Positions 29,338-38,216 of a stretch of 64,000 nucleotides of DNA are shown in pieces; within the stretch, counting starts at the first letter, position 1; every line of letters begins with the position of its first letter. The notes beneath the pieces were generated by a model. The model had not been told where the DNA came from, made no database searches, and saw only the letters and a program-made list of their open reading frames with translations. The translations under genes were made by a program, and so were the position numbers. The stretch is taken from positions 124,001-188,000 of the forward strand of contig NZ_JAJITD010000010.1 in NCBI RefSeq assembly GCF_020880815.1, read 5' to 3'. The stretch comes from Paraburkholderia sejongensis. Lineage in GTDB: Bacteria; Pseudomonadota; Gammaproteobacteria; Burkholderiales; Burkholderiaceae.

Positions 29338-30323
29338 GTACGCGCCTTGCCGATCACATCGGGATTGATCGGATTCGGCGGCTGACCGGCGCGCGGCCCC
29401 GCGCCGAGGCCGGCGATCAGGTTGTCGGCGGCGAGATTGGCCATCGCGCGACGGGTCGTTTCGGTCGCGCTCGCGATATGCGGCGTCAACACGACGTTCG
29501 GCACCGTCAGCAGCGCCGGATGCAACTTCGGCTCGCCTTCGAACACGTCGAGACCGGCCGCGGCGATGCGTTTATCGCGCAACGCTTCGGCGAGCGCCGC
29601 ATCGTCGACGATGCCGCCGCGCGCGATATTGGTCAGCGTCGCGGTCGGCTTCATCAGCGCGAGCTCGGCCGCGCCGATCGTGTGATGGCTCTCCTTCGTG
29701 TACGGCAGCACCAGTACGACATGATCGGCACGCCGCAGCAGATCCTCTTTCGACAGATACTCGGCATTCAGTTCGCTCTCGATCTGCGGCGCGACGCGGG
29801 AGCGGTTGTGATAGACGACCCGCATATTGAAGCCCTGCGCGCGCCGCGCGAGCGCCTGGCCGATCCGGCCCATGCCGATCACGCCGAGCGTCGAGCCGTA
29901 CAGGTCGCTGCCGAGAAAGCCGTCGTAGCTCCACTTGTTCCAATGCCCGGCGCGCAGCCAGTGCTCGGACTCGGCGATGCGGCGCGCCGCCGCCATCATC
30001 AGCGCCCAGCCGAAATCGGCGGTCGATTCGTTGAGCACGTCCGGCGTATTGGTGCCGAGCACGTTCGCCGCGTTGAACGCGGCCATGTCGAAGTTGTTGT
30101 AGCCGACCGCCATGTTGGCCACCACCCGCAGGCGCGGCGCCGCGGCGAGCACGTCCGCGCCGATCATGTCGCCGGCTGTCAGCGCGCCGTCCTTGTCGGC
30201 GAGGCGGCGCTTCAGTTCGTCGGCGGACAGCACGTCGCCGTCGTTCCAGTCGACCTCGAAATGCTGTTTGAGCCGCTCGATCACGTCGGGAAAGATCGAA
30301 CGGGCAACGAGGATTTTCTGCAT
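29334..30323 (-). CDS. 2-hydroxyacid dehydrogenase (glyoxylate/hydroxypyruvate reductase type)
   Basis: 329-residue D-isomer-specific 2-hydroxyacid dehydrogenase. The NAD(P)-binding motif is LGVIGMGRIGQAL, the Arg is in NIARGGIVDD, the Glu in DVFEGEP and the catalytic His in LTPHIASAT. The sequence is closest in feel to GhrB/2-ketogluconate reductases, but the substrate cannot be fixed from sequence alone. Confidence 0.9.
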   Translation of the reverse strand: MQKILVARSIFPDVIERLKQHFEVDWNDGDVLSADELKRRLADKDGALTAGDMIGADVLAAAPRLRVVANMAVGYNNFDMAAFNAANVLGTNTPDVLNESTADFGWALMMAAARRIAESEHWLRAGHWNKWSYDGFLGSDLYGSTLGVIGMGRIGQALARRAQGFNMRVVYHNRSRVAPQIESELNAEYLSKEDLLRRADHVVLVLPYTKESHHTIGAAELALMKPTATLTNIARGGIVDDAALAEALRDKRIAAAGLDVFEGEPKLHPALLTVPNVVLTPHIASATETTRRAMANLAADNLIAGLGAGPRAGQPPNPINPDVIGKART

Positions 30324-30380
30324 GACAAGTCTCCGTATTGGCGTTATCGCGCGCCGGGCGGAGCCGCCCCGGCGGCGCGA

Positions 30381-31808
30381 TCAGTGTCGAAAAAACAGCC
30401 AGCCGGTCAGCGCGAATAGCGGCAGCAGCACCGCGCCGGACCAGCCCAGATAAGCGAAAAAGCTCGGCATGCGCACGCCGCGCGACTGCGCGATCGACTT
30501 CACCATGAAGTTCGGCGCATTGCCGATATAAGTGTTCGCGCCCATGAATACCGCGCCGGCCGACATCGCCGCGAGCGTGGTCGCGCCCGTGGTCATCAGG
30601 GTCTGCGCGTCGCCGCCGGCGAGATTGAAGAACACGAGATAGGTGGGCGCGTTGTCGAGAAACGACGATAGCAGCCCGGTCGCCCAGAAGTACATCAGGT
30701 CGCGCGGCTCGCCGCCCGGCTCGTGGACCAGTTCGACGAGACCGGCGAACGCGCCGTTCTTGCCCGCCTGCAGCATCGCGATGACCGGCACGATCGTCAC
30801 GAAGATGCCGGCGAACAGCTTGGCGACCTCCTCGATCGGCGCCCAGTTGAAGCCGTTGCCCGCGCGGGCCGCGCGCGGGGTCGCCGCGAGCGAGACCAGC
30901 GTGACGCCGATCAACGCGAGATCGCGCACGACGTTCTGCAACTCGACGTGCGTGCCGAACACATCGAGCGTGAGCTGCGGCCGCCATAGACCGCTCATCA
31001 AAACCAACGCGACCACCGCGGCGAGCAGCACGAAGTTGAACTTGCCTTCGATGCTGAGGGCCGCGCCTTGCGGCGTCGCTTCAAGCGGGCGCGAAACCGG
31101 ATCCTCGCGGCGGCCGAAGTAGTACGAATCGAGCGCATAGAAGCCGGCGAGCAGCACGCCGCTGACGAACAGCATCGGCGCGGCGAGATGCGTAGTCGTC
31201 CAGAAGAAACTCACGCCCTCGAGAAAGCCCAGGAACAACGGCGGGTCGCCGAGCGGCGACAACGAGCCGCCGACGTTCGCGACCAGAAAGATAAAAAACA
31301 CCACCATATGCGTGACGTGACGACGGTGCCGGTTCGCGCGCAACAACGGACGAATCAGCAGCATCGACGCACCGGTCGTCCCCATCACGCTCGCGAGCGC
31401 GGTGCCGAGCGCAAGCAGGACGGTATTGAGCGCGGGCGTGCCGCGCAGATCGCCGCGCACGCAGATGCCGCCGGCGACCGTGTAGAGCGCGGTCAGCAAA
31501 ATGATGAACGGGATGTACTCGTCGAGCATTGCATGCACGAGTGCGGCGAATGCTTCGCCGGCGCCGAAGTTCACTGCGAACGGCAGCAGAAAAGCCAGTG
31601 CCCACGCGGCCGCGATCTTGCCGAAATGGTGATGCCAGAAGCGTGGCGCGACGAGCGGGAAAATTGCGATCGACAGCAGCATGCCCGCGAACGGCAGCCC
31701 CCACAGCACCGACAGCAACGCGCCATCGGGCATCGCGGCCCATGTCGGTTGGGACCACAGCGCGAGCAGCGTTGCAACGGCTAACCACTGGCCGACTCGT
31801 GTGTTCAT
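30381..31808 (-). CDS. Sodium:proton antiporter / CitMHS-type permease (NhaD-like)
   Basis: 475-residue polytopic permease with about 12 membrane segments. Motifs such as GTTGASMLLIRPLL, LGDPPLFLGFLEGV and SSFLDNAPTYLVFFNLA are characteristic of NhaD/ion-transporter superfamily members annotated as sodium:proton antiporters. It has a cleavable-looking signal-like start (MNTRVGQWLAVATLLALWSQ). ATG 31808 is chosen because the 48 residues upstream are Arg-rich and unlike the family. Confidence 0.85.
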   Translation of the reverse strand: MNTRVGQWLAVATLLALWSQPTWAAMPDGALLSVLWGLPFAGMLLSIAIFPLVAPRFWHHHFGKIAAAWALAFLLPFAVNFGAGEAFAALVHAMLDEYIPFIILLTALYTVAGGICVRGDLRGTPALNTVLLALGTALASVMGTTGASMLLIRPLLRANRHRRHVTHMVVFFIFLVANVGGSLSPLGDPPLFLGFLEGVSFFWTTTHLAAPMLFVSGVLLAGFYALDSYYFGRREDPVSRPLEATPQGAALSIEGKFNFVLLAAVVALVLMSGLWRPQLTLDVFGTHVELQNVVRDLALIGVTLVSLAATPRAARAGNGFNWAPIEEVAKLFAGIFVTIVPVIAMLQAGKNGAFAGLVELVHEPGGEPRDLMYFWATGLLSSFLDNAPTYLVFFNLAGGDAQTLMTTGATTLAAMSAGAVFMGANTYIGNAPNFMVKSIAQSRGVRMPSFFAYLGWSGAVLLPLFALTGWLFFRH

Positions 31809-31926
31809 GCCGCTGCCGCGCTGCTGCGGGTCACCGGCAGCAGCGCGTGTGACCTGTACCCAGCCAGGCTCGCGCGCGTGATCGCGACGCCGCCGCGCAA
31901 GCTGCCCGGACACCCTGCCTCGCCCC

Positions 31927-32589
31927 TCAGGCACCCTGCACGACGATTGCATGCACCCGGTAAGGACCGTGTGCGCCCAACACGATAGTCTGCTCGATAT
32001 CGCCGGTACGCGACGGTCCCGACACGAAGTTGACCGCGCGCGGCAGCTCGCCGCGCTCCTGACGGATCAGCGCGAACGCGTCCTCATGACCGGCGACGAT
32101 CCGCGACGCCGGCACGATTGCGATATGGGTTTCCGGCAGCAGTCCGGCCGACGCATAGGTCTCGGGGCCGGACAGCAACACCAGCGTGCCGGTCTCCGCG
32201 GTCGCGCAGAAGCAGCCGGTGAGACCGACCACGTCGTTGTCGCGCGGCTTGCGAAATTCGACGGTGAGGCCCGCGTCGGCCCATTGCAGATCGCGCAGCG
32301 TCTGCCACGCGATCGCCTGCAGCGGCAGGCCGTGTTCGGTCAGATAGCGATGCGCGGCGGCCGGCACCTCGGCAAGGGTTTGAACGGTGTCGACGGTGGT
32401 CGCCATCTTGCGCGCTTCTTCGATGAAGCGTGCGCAGAGGTCGGTGGGAAGCTCCGGGCGCGGACCGGCCGGATGGCGTGCGAGATAGTCCGCCACGGCT
32501 TCGCGCTCGGCGGCGCTCGGCTCGGGCTCGCGCCGTTGCGCGGCGCGGATGCGCGCCAGGATGTTGCGGCGGGCAATCGATGTGTCCAT
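31927..32589 (-). CDS. LUD domain protein (LutC/YkgG family)
   Basis: 220-residue protein of the LutC/YkgG family, whose LutABC members oxidise L-lactate. It starts MDTSIARRNILARIRAAQRRE and contains VVGLTGCFCATAETGTLVLLSG and the closing FVSGPSRTGDIEQTIVLGAHGP. No lutA or lutB neighbour is in the window, so it is an orphan member. Its role is inferred from the family only. Confidence 0.88.
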   Translation of the reverse strand: MDTSIARRNILARIRAAQRREPEPSAAEREAVADYLARHPAGPRPELPTDLCARFIEEARKMATTVDTVQTLAEVPAAAHRYLTEHGLPLQAIAWQTLRDLQWADAGLTVEFRKPRDNDVVGLTGCFCATAETGTLVLLSGPETYASAGLLPETHIAIVPASRIVAGHEDAFALIRQERGELPRAVNFVSGPSRTGDIEQTIVLGAHGPYRVHAIVVQGA

Positions 32590-32708
32590 TGGGCGAAATC
32601 CTCGTGTCGACGGCCGGGCGGCGATATGGCGAGGATTATACCGGCGGCCCTGGGCCCGAAACACCCTGGCCGGACCGCCTATGGCGTAGCGCGCGCTGCG
32701 CGGCGCGC

Positions 32709-33905
32709 TTACTTCGCCGCTTCTTCTTCCGGCTGCGCGATGCCGAACACCTGGCGCAGATACGCGAGATACGCCTTGTCGTCGCACATGTTCTTGCCCG
32801 GCGAATCCGACAGCTTCGCGACCGGCTGACCATTGCAGCGAACCATCTTGATCACGATCTGCAGCGGGTTGTAGCCGAGGTCGTTGGTCAGATTCGTGCC
32901 GACCCCGAACGCGAGTTTGCAGCGACCGCGAAAGCGCTCGTACAGCTGCAGCACCTTCGGGATATCGAGCGCGTCGGAGAACACCAGCACCTTGGTGCGC
33001 GGATCGCAGCGATTCGCTTCGTAGTGCTGCAGCAGGCGCTCGCCCCAGTCGAACGGATCGCCGGAGTCGTGGCGCGCGCCGTCGAACAGCTTGCAGAAGT
33101 ACATGTCGAAGTCGCGCAGGAACGCCTGCATCCCATACACGTCCGACAGCGCGATACCGAGGTCGCCGCGGTACTCCTTCGCCCACATTTCGAAGCCGAA
33201 GATCTGCGAGTCGCGCAGCCGCGGGCCGAGCGCCTGACACGCCTGCAGATACTCGTGCGCCATCGTGCCGAGCGGCGTGAGGTTGTGCTTCATCGCGTAG
33301 AACACGTTGCTGGTGCCCGCGAACTGTTCGCCAAGACCGTCCTTCAGCGTGAGAATCACTTCCTCGTGCCATTGCTTCGAGAAGCGCCGGCGCGTGCCGT
33401 AATCGGCGATCTTGCAGTCGGCGAATTCCGGCCGCGCGCCGAGCAACTGGATCTTGTCGAGCAGGCGGCCGCGCCCTTCGCGGTAATCGGGGGTCTGCTG
33501 GGTGTTGCGGAAATAGACTTCGTTGACGATCGCGAGCATCGGGATTTCGAACAGGATCGTGTGCAGCCACGGCCCCTTGATATCGATGTCGATTTCGCCG
33601 TTGCCCTTCGGCGACGGCGTGATCGAAATGTACTTCTCGTTCAGATGGAACAGCGCGAGAAACTCGATGAAGTCGCCCTTGATGAACCGCATGCGGCGCA
33701 GGTAGTCGAGTTCGTCGTCGGTGAAGCGCAGTTCGCAGAGCTGGCGTACTTCAGCGCGAATCTCGTCGATGTACGGCACCAGATCGACGTTCGGGGTACG
33801 GCAGCGGAAACGATATTCCACATTCGCGGCGGGGAAGTGATGCAATACCACCTGCATCATCGTGAACTTGTACAGATCGGTATCGAGCAGCGAAGTAATA
33901 ATCAT
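32709..33905 (-). CDS. pncB: Nicotinate phosphoribosyltransferase
   Basis: NAD-salvage enzyme making nicotinate mononucleotide from nicotinate and PRPP. The 398-residue protein begins [18 protein letters not shown] and contains [33 protein letters not shown] with the autophosphorylated His region, and [17 protein letters not shown]. It is divergent from fdxA. Confidence 0.96.
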   Translation of the reverse strand: MIITSLLDTDLYKFTMMQVVLHHFPAANVEYRFRCRTPNVDLVPYIDEIRAEVRQLCELRFTDDELDYLRRMRFIKGDFIEFLALFHLNEKYISITPSPKGNGEIDIDIKGPWLHTILFEIPMLAIVNEVYFRNTQQTPDYREGRGRLLDKIQLLGARPEFADCKIADYGTRRRFSKQWHEEVILTLKDGLGEQFAGTSNVFYAMKHNLTPLGTMAHEYLQACQALGPRLRDSQIFGFEMWAKEYRGDLGIALSDVYGMQAFLRDFDMYFCKLFDGARHDSGDPFDWGERLLQHYEANRCDPRTKVLVFSDALDIPKVLQLYERFRGRCKLAFGVGTNLTNDLGYNPLQIVIKMVRCNGQPVAKLSDSPGKNMCDDKAYLAYLRQVFGIAQPEEEAAK

Positions 33906-34188
33906 GATGGTACGAACAGGACCGCCGGAAAACACCAGGGCTCACATCGCCCTTGCAACGGGCGCGCGCATTTTTAGCCGCGCGCCAACCTGTGACGCAT
34001 GTTACCCGAATGCGCCTGCATTCAGCGTGCCGCCGGGCACGTCAGCGCATGCCCGCAACACCCCATAAACTAATCACGAAAACATATAAGAGCTGCTGTG
34101 CGATGCTTTATGCGGCTCTTGACGTTAAGTTACAATATCGCTTTTGGCGTCCGCGCCTTCCCTGATTCCGCATGCAGGAGCTGCCTGA

Positions 34189-34512
34189 ATGACTCACGTT
34201 GTGACCGAAAGCTGCATCAAGTGCCGCTATACCGACTGTGTCGATGTGTGCCCGGTGGACTGCTTTCGCGAAGGTCCCAACTTCCTCGCGATCGACCCCG
34301 ACGAATGCATCGACTGCGCCGTGTGCGTGGCCGAGTGCCCGGTGAATGCCATCTATGCCGAAGAAGACGTGCCGGGCGACCAGCAGAACTTCATCGAGCT
34401 CAATGCCGAGCTGGCCAAGAACTGGCCGAGCATCACGAAGACCAAGGCGCCGCTGCCGGAAGCCGACGAATTCAAGGACGTGAAAGAAAAGCTCGCGCTG
34501 CTCGCCCGCTAA
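34189..34512 (+). CDS. fdxA: Seven-iron type ferredoxin
   Basis: 107-residue ferredoxin. The N-terminal half has [18 protein letters not shown] and [12 protein letters not shown], the spacing of Azotobacter FdI-type [3Fe-4S]/[4Fe-4S] proteins. The rest is an acidic C-terminal extension. A TACAAT -10-like hexamer at 34131-34136 could serve as its promoter, but the -35 is weak. Confidence 0.95.
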   Translation: MTHVVTESCIKCRYTDCVDVCPVDCFREGPNFLAIDPDECIDCAVCVAECPVNAIYAEEDVPGDQQNFIELNAELAKNWPSITKTKAPLPEADEFKDVKEKLALLAR

Positions 34513-34603
34513 GCGACGCACTTTGACTGCGCGGTTCGCCCGCGCGCTCGCCTCGCCTGTCGTCGCGCCGAACGAAATTTGTTCGGATTTAAGCGGACAA
34601 GTG

Positions 34604-34632
34604 TTGACAGGCGTTGAAGCTGCCTCTAAAAT
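34604..34632 (+). promoter_or_regulatory. Sigma-70 promoter for tRNA-Asn
   Basis: TTGACA (34604-34609) and TAAAAT (34627-34632) are separated by exactly 17 bp. The predicted start falls about 20 bp before the first tRNA. An inverted repeat, CCGAAC (34568-34573) and GTTCGG (34581-34586), lies just upstream and may end fdxA transcripts. Confidence 0.85.
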
Positions 34633-34659
34633 TTCGCTTCTCTGCTGTTGTTGTTCTGT

Positions 34660-34735
34660 TCCTCGATAGCTCAGTCGGTAGAGCGCCGGACTGTTAATCC
34701 GTAGGTCCCTGGTTCGAGCCCAGGTCGAGGAGCCA
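34660..34735 (+). tRNA. tRNA-Asn (anticodon GTT)
   Basis: 76-nt tRNA with encoded CCA. The acceptor stem is TCCTCGA/TCGAGGA with discriminator G, the D-loop is AGCTCAGTCGGTAGAGC, the anticodon loop is CTGTTAATC, and the T-arm is TGGTTCGAGCCCA. All four stems pair fully. Confidence 0.98.
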
Positions 34736-34744
34736 AGAATTTCA

Positions 34745-34773
34745 AAAGCCCGTTAACCAAGACGGGTTTTTTT
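34745..34773 (+). terminator. Hairpin terminator after the first tRNA-Asn
   Basis: CCCGT (34749-34753) pairs with ACGGG (34762-34766), followed by seven T. A flanking AAAA run extends the stem. It lies between the two tRNA copies. Confidence 0.75.
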
Positions 34774-34797
34774 ATGTAGATCAAGTTGTACTGCTGT

Positions 34798-34873
34798 TCC
34801 TCGATAGCTCAGTCGGTAGAGCGCCGGACTGTTAATCCGTAGGTCCCTGGTTCGAGCCCAGGTCGAGGAGCCA
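34798..34873 (+). tRNA. tRNA-Asn (anticodon GTT), second identical copy
   Basis: Base-for-base identical to the copy at 34660-34735, including CCA. It begins 62 bp after the end of the first copy. No separate sigma-70 promoter is obvious in the short spacer, so it may depend on read-through from the upstream promoter. Confidence 0.98.
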
Positions 34874-34881
34874 AAATTTTG

Positions 34882-34910
34882 AAAGGCCCGCATCCGTGCG
34901 GGCCTTTTTG
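34882..34910 (+). terminator. Hairpin terminator after the second tRNA-Asn
   Basis: AAAGGCCCGCA pairs with TGCGGGCCTTT around a TCCG loop (stem 34882-34907), followed by further T. A strong intrinsic terminator. Confidence 0.9.
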
Positions 34911-35113
34911 TTTTGCGCGGCGGTTTTGCGGCAGCGCGGCGGTGCGCTACGCCGATCGTCGAACATGGCGGTTCGCATCGCGTTGCCCGTGCGCCGTTAT
35001 ACGATGGCGGCTTCGCGGTACACGCGTGGCACACGCGCGACATAAACGCGGCACACGCGCGACCCGTTCGCCCGCCGCCCCGCCGCCCCACTCAACGTTC
35101 ACCCGGCACGCCC

Positions 35114-35590
35114 ATGAAATCCACCTCGCTACGCATCGCGTTCGCCGCCTTCGGCGCCCTGCTGCTGTCGAGCGCGCACGGCGAAGAAGTCGCCAGCGTC
35201 AATACGAATTTCCGCATCACCGGCTCGGACCGGGTGGTCGTCGAGGCCTATGACGATCCGCTCGTGCAAGGCGTCACCTGCTATGTATCGCGCGCGCGGA
35301 CCGGCGGCGTCAAGGGCACGCTCGGCATCGCCGAAGATCCGACCGAGGCGTCGATCGCGTGCCGCCAGGTCGGGCCGCTGCATTTCGCCGGCCCCGTCAA
35401 ACAGAAAGACGACGTGTTCTCGGTCAGCATGTCGCTGATCTTCAAGTCGCTGCACGTGGTGCGGGTGGTCGACGCGAAGCGCAACACGCTCGTCTATCTG
35501 ACCTACAGCGACCGGGTCGTCAGCGGCAGCGCGAAAAACAGCGTCAGTGCGGTGCCGATGCCCGCCGGCACGACGATTCCCGTCAAATAA
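35114..35590 (+). CDS. creA: CreA family periplasmic protein
   Basis: 158-residue secreted protein. A signal peptide (MKSTSLRIAFAAFGALLLSS) is followed by the CreA-family core: VVVEAYDDPLVQGVTCYVSRA, GGVKGTLGIAEDPTEASIAC and RQVGPLHF. Its function is unknown in all bacteria despite the old name, which refers to position next to creB in E. coli, not to a catabolite role. No creBCD genes are nearby here. Confidence 0.88.
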   Translation: MKSTSLRIAFAAFGALLLSSAHGEEVASVNTNFRITGSDRVVVEAYDDPLVQGVTCYVSRARTGGVKGTLGIAEDPTEASIACRQVGPLHFAGPVKQKDDVFSVSMSLIFKSLHVVRVVDAKRNTLVYLTYSDRVVSGSAKNSVSAVPMPAGTTIPVK

Positions 35591-35672
35591 CCCGGCCTGC
35601 GTCACGCGCGTCGCGGCCCATGCCCCCGCGCCCGCGACGCGCTACACTGACCGGTCCAGCCGGACTTTCGTC

Positions 35673-36515
35673 ATGACCGCCACATCCCGTTTCCGCGATT
35701 CCGCCCGCTACTGGCGCACGCCGCTGCTGCCCGGCGCGGATCTGCTCACCGCCGAATATCACGACCACGAGTTCGCGCCGCATTGGCACGACGCGTACAC
35801 GATTCCGGTGATCGTCGCGGGCGCGGAAGGCTACCGGTATCGCGGCGAGCACTACGTCGCCGAAGCGGGCGGCATCCCGATCATCAATCCGGGCGAACTG
35901 CACACGGGCTCGAAGGCGGTCGACGCGGGCTGGCGGTATCGCGTGATGTATGCGCCGGTCGACTTCATTCGCGAACTCGCCGACGAGGTCGCCGGCAAGC
36001 CGCAAGCGTTGCCCTGGTTCGAGCCGGGCGTGATCCGCGATCCCGATCTGGCGACGCGTCTCGCGCATGCGCATCAACTGCTCGAAGCCGGTGCCGACCC
36101 GCTCGCCGCCGAAGCCGCGATGCTCGATGCGCTGTCGACGCTGCTGGTCCGTTACGCGCAAACGCGCCCGGCGACCGCGCGGCTCGCCGCCGACGACAGC
36201 CGCATCGCGTTGATGCAGGAGCGTCTGGCCGGCGATCTGATCGAGCCGGTCACGCTGGCCGAGGTCGCGCGCACGGCGGGTCTGTCGCCGTTTCATGCGG
36301 CGCGGCTGTTCACCCAGTCGACCGGTTTGCCGCCGCATGCGTGGCGCAATCAGGTGCGCTTGCAGCGCGCGCTCGCGCCACTGCGCGCGGGTGTTTCGGT
36401 GACGGATGTCGCCGCCGCCAGCGGCTTCACCGACCAGAGCCATTTCACCCGGCATTTCCGCCGCATGTTCGGCGTGCCGCCTGGACAATGGCAGGGCAAT
36501 AGCCGGGGGTCATGA
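35673..36515 (+). CDS. AraC family transcriptional regulator
   Basis: 280-residue regulator. The N-terminal cupin-like sensor (about 1-150; HDHEFAPHWHDAYTIPVI) is followed by a C-terminal double HTH: LAEVARTAGLSPFHAARLFTQSTG and VTDVAAASGFTDQSHFTRHFRRMFG. It is immediately upstream of the azlCD amino-acid exporter pair, which such regulators often control; this link is inferred from position. Confidence 0.92.
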   Translation: MTATSRFRDSARYWRTPLLPGADLLTAEYHDHEFAPHWHDAYTIPVIVAGAEGYRYRGEHYVAEAGGIPIINPGELHTGSKAVDAGWRYRVMYAPVDFIRELADEVAGKPQALPWFEPGVIRDPDLATRLAHAHQLLEAGADPLAAEAAMLDALSTLLVRYAQTRPATARLAADDSRIALMQERLAGDLIEPVTLAEVARTAGLSPFHAARLFTQSTGLPPHAWRNQVRLQRALAPLRAGVSVTDVAAASGFTDQSHFTRHFRRMFGVPPGQWQGNSRGS

Positions 36516-36576
36516 AGGGCGCCCGCCTGCAGCATCTCCCACCGCTCCCTCCATCGCGCTCCCTCGCTCCCTCGCG

Positions 36577-36744
36577 CCCCGTCGCCCCCTCGCCCCCTCG
36601 TCCCCTCGCCCCCTCGTCCCCTCGCCCCCTCGCCCCATCGCCCCCTCGCCCCCTCGCCCCATCGCCCCATCGCCCCATCGCCCCATCGCCCCATCGCCCC
36701 ATCGCCCCATCGCCCCATCGCCCCATCGCCCCATCGCCCCATCG
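36577..36744. repeat. 21-unit tandem array of an 8-bp repeat
   Basis: Twenty-one consecutive 8-bp units of the form CCCCNTCG. The first ten mix CCCCGTCG, CCCCCTCG, TCCCCTCG and CCCCATCG. The last eleven (36657-36744) are perfect CCCCATCG. The array continues directly into a 9-bp array. It lies between the AraC gene and azlC. The gradient from mixed to perfect copies suggests recent expansion at the right end. Confidence 0.95.
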
Positions 36745-36825
36745 CCCCCATCGCCCCCATCGCCCCCATCGCCCCCATCGCCCCCATCGCCCCCATCGCC
36801 CCCTTCGCCCCCATCGCCCCCATCG
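36745..36825. repeat. Nine-unit tandem array of a 9-bp repeat
   Basis: Nine units of CCCCCATCG, which is the 8-bp unit of the preceding array plus one C, with one variant (CCCCCTTCG, 36799-36807). It ends 75 bp before the azlC start. The join between the 8-bp and 9-bp arrays at 36744/36745 is exact, so one array probably arose from the other by a single-base insertion and re-expansion. Confidence 0.95.
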
Positions 36826-36900
36826 CCCCCTACCGCCGCAAGAACGTACAAGCCCAATCGCCCCCGAGTCGCTAAGCTTGCGCCCATCAAGGAGGCTAGA

Positions 36901-37662
36901 TTGAGTAATTCAACCGAAGGCCAGGCCACCCGCCCGGGCCATCTCAAGGAATTCACCGCCGGCGCGCGCGACATCATCCCGATGATGGTCGGCGCGGCGC
37001 CGTTCGGCGTCATTTTCGGCACGCTCGTCGCGTCCGGTCCGCTGCATCTGTGGCACGGTCAACTGATGTCGCTAATCGTGTTCGCCGGCTCCGCGCAATT
37101 CATCGCGCTCGGCCTGATCGCCGGGCACGCGAGCTTCGCGGTGATCTGGGCGACCACCTTCGTCGTCAATCTGCGGCACGTGCTGTACAGCGCGACGCTC
37201 GCGCCCCACGTCGCGCATCTGCCGGCGCGCTGGCGCTGGGCGCTCGGCGCGCTGCTCACCGACGAAGTGTTCGCGGTCGCGTGGGAACACTACCGGCATC
37301 GCGAGCCGGGCACCGTCGGCCCGCACTACTTCTTCGGCGCCGGGCTCGCGATGTATCTGAACTGGCAGGTGTGGACCGTCGCCGGCCTGTTGTTCGGCGC
37401 GGCCTTCCCCGGCCTGCAATCGCTCGGGCTCGACTTCGCGATGGTCGCGACGTTCATCGCGATCGTCGTGCCGCAACTGGTCGCGCTGCGCTTTATCGCG
37501 GCGGCCGCGACCGCCGGCACGCTGGCGTTTTTCTGGCAGGCGTGGCCGTACAAGCTCGGGCTGCTCGGCGCGGTGTTCGCCGGCGTCGCGGTCGGCGTGC
37601 TGCTGTCGGTCTCGCGGCTGAATCTGCGCGGCGCGCGCCGCACCGCGGAGGCCACGCGATGA
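36901..37662 (+). CDS. azlC: Branched-chain amino-acid exporter, large subunit (AzlC family)
   Basis: 253-residue membrane protein with the AzlC pattern ARDIIPMMVGAAPFGVIFGTL, IVFAGSAQFIALGLI and NLRHVLYSATLAPH. I place the start at TTG 36901 (MSNSTEGQATRP) because AAGGAGG lies at 36889-36895. The frame is open far upstream through the tandem repeats, so an extended product with a Pro/Ser-rich head is formally possible but has no good initiation site. The stop overlaps azlD (ATGA). Confidence 0.9.
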   Translation: MSNSTEGQATRPGHLKEFTAGARDIIPMMVGAAPFGVIFGTLVASGPLHLWHGQLMSLIVFAGSAQFIALGLIAGHASFAVIWATTFVVNLRHVLYSATLAPHVAHLPARWRWALGALLTDEVFAVAWEHYRHREPGTVGPHYFFGAGLAMYLNWQVWTVAGLLFGAAFPGLQSLGLDFAMVATFIAIVVPQLVALRFIAAAATAGTLAFFWQAWPYKLGLLGAVFAGVAVGVLLSVSRLNLRGARRTAEATR

Positions 37663-37982
37663 ACTACGTCGTTCTGATTCTCGGCATGGCCGCGATCACC
37701 TGGCTGATCCGCGCGGCCGTGTTCGTGCTCGGCGACCGGCTGGTGTTCCCGCCGCTCGTGCGCACCGCGCTCGGCTTCGTGCCGGTCACCGTGCTGACCG
37801 CGATCATCGTGCCGATGGCCGTGTCGCCGCACGGCGCCGGCGCCGAACTCACGTGGCGCAATCCGCAGCTGGTCGGCGCGCTGGCCGCCGTCGTCGTGAG
37901 CGCGCTCACGCGCCGGCCGCTGCTGACGATCGCGGTCGGCCTGATCGTGTTCTTCGGCTGGCAGTGGCTGGTGCTGAAATAA
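37659..37982 (+). CDS. azlD: Branched-chain amino-acid exporter, small subunit (AzlD family)
   Basis: 107-residue protein with four hydrophobic segments, starting MNYVVLILGMAAITWLIRAA, and the family signature LVFPPLVRTALGFVPVTVLTA. It overlaps azlC by 4 bp. AzlC and AzlD together form an exporter of branched-chain or related amino acids. Confidence 0.92.
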   Translation: MNYVVLILGMAAITWLIRAAVFVLGDRLVFPPLVRTALGFVPVTVLTAIIVPMAVSPHGAGAELTWRNPQLVGALAAVVVSALTRRPLLTIAVGLIVFFGWQWLVLK

Positions 37983-38216
37983 GCGCCCAGCGCCGCGCGC
38001 CGCAGCGTTCCTCGCGGAACGCCGGCACACCCACCCTCAAGTTTCCCGTCCCTGCGCCGATATGCAGTCGAGGTCCGCTCAGCGCGATTCGTCCCGCTCA
38101 AGACGCGGCAACAGGCTGGAACACACCGCGTCGGCAGCGGGCGTCGCGCCGCCCCGGTCCATCGGGGCGGCCAATTGCGACGGCGCCGGGCGCGGCGGCA
38201 TTAAACGGGATAACAC

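Noticed and set aside
31927-33570. 547-codon frame joining the LUD gene to sequence inside pncB
   Set aside because: The extension beyond 32589 is an Arg-rich shadow of pncB; the LUD protein has its own ATG at 32589.
34568-34586. Inverted repeat after fdxA as a strong terminator
   Set aside because: The 6-bp stem with a 7-base loop lacks a T-run; kept only as a possibility in the promoter entry.
36577-36825. Possible CRISPR array
   Set aside because: Units are 8-9 bp with no spacers and no cas genes; it is a microsatellite.
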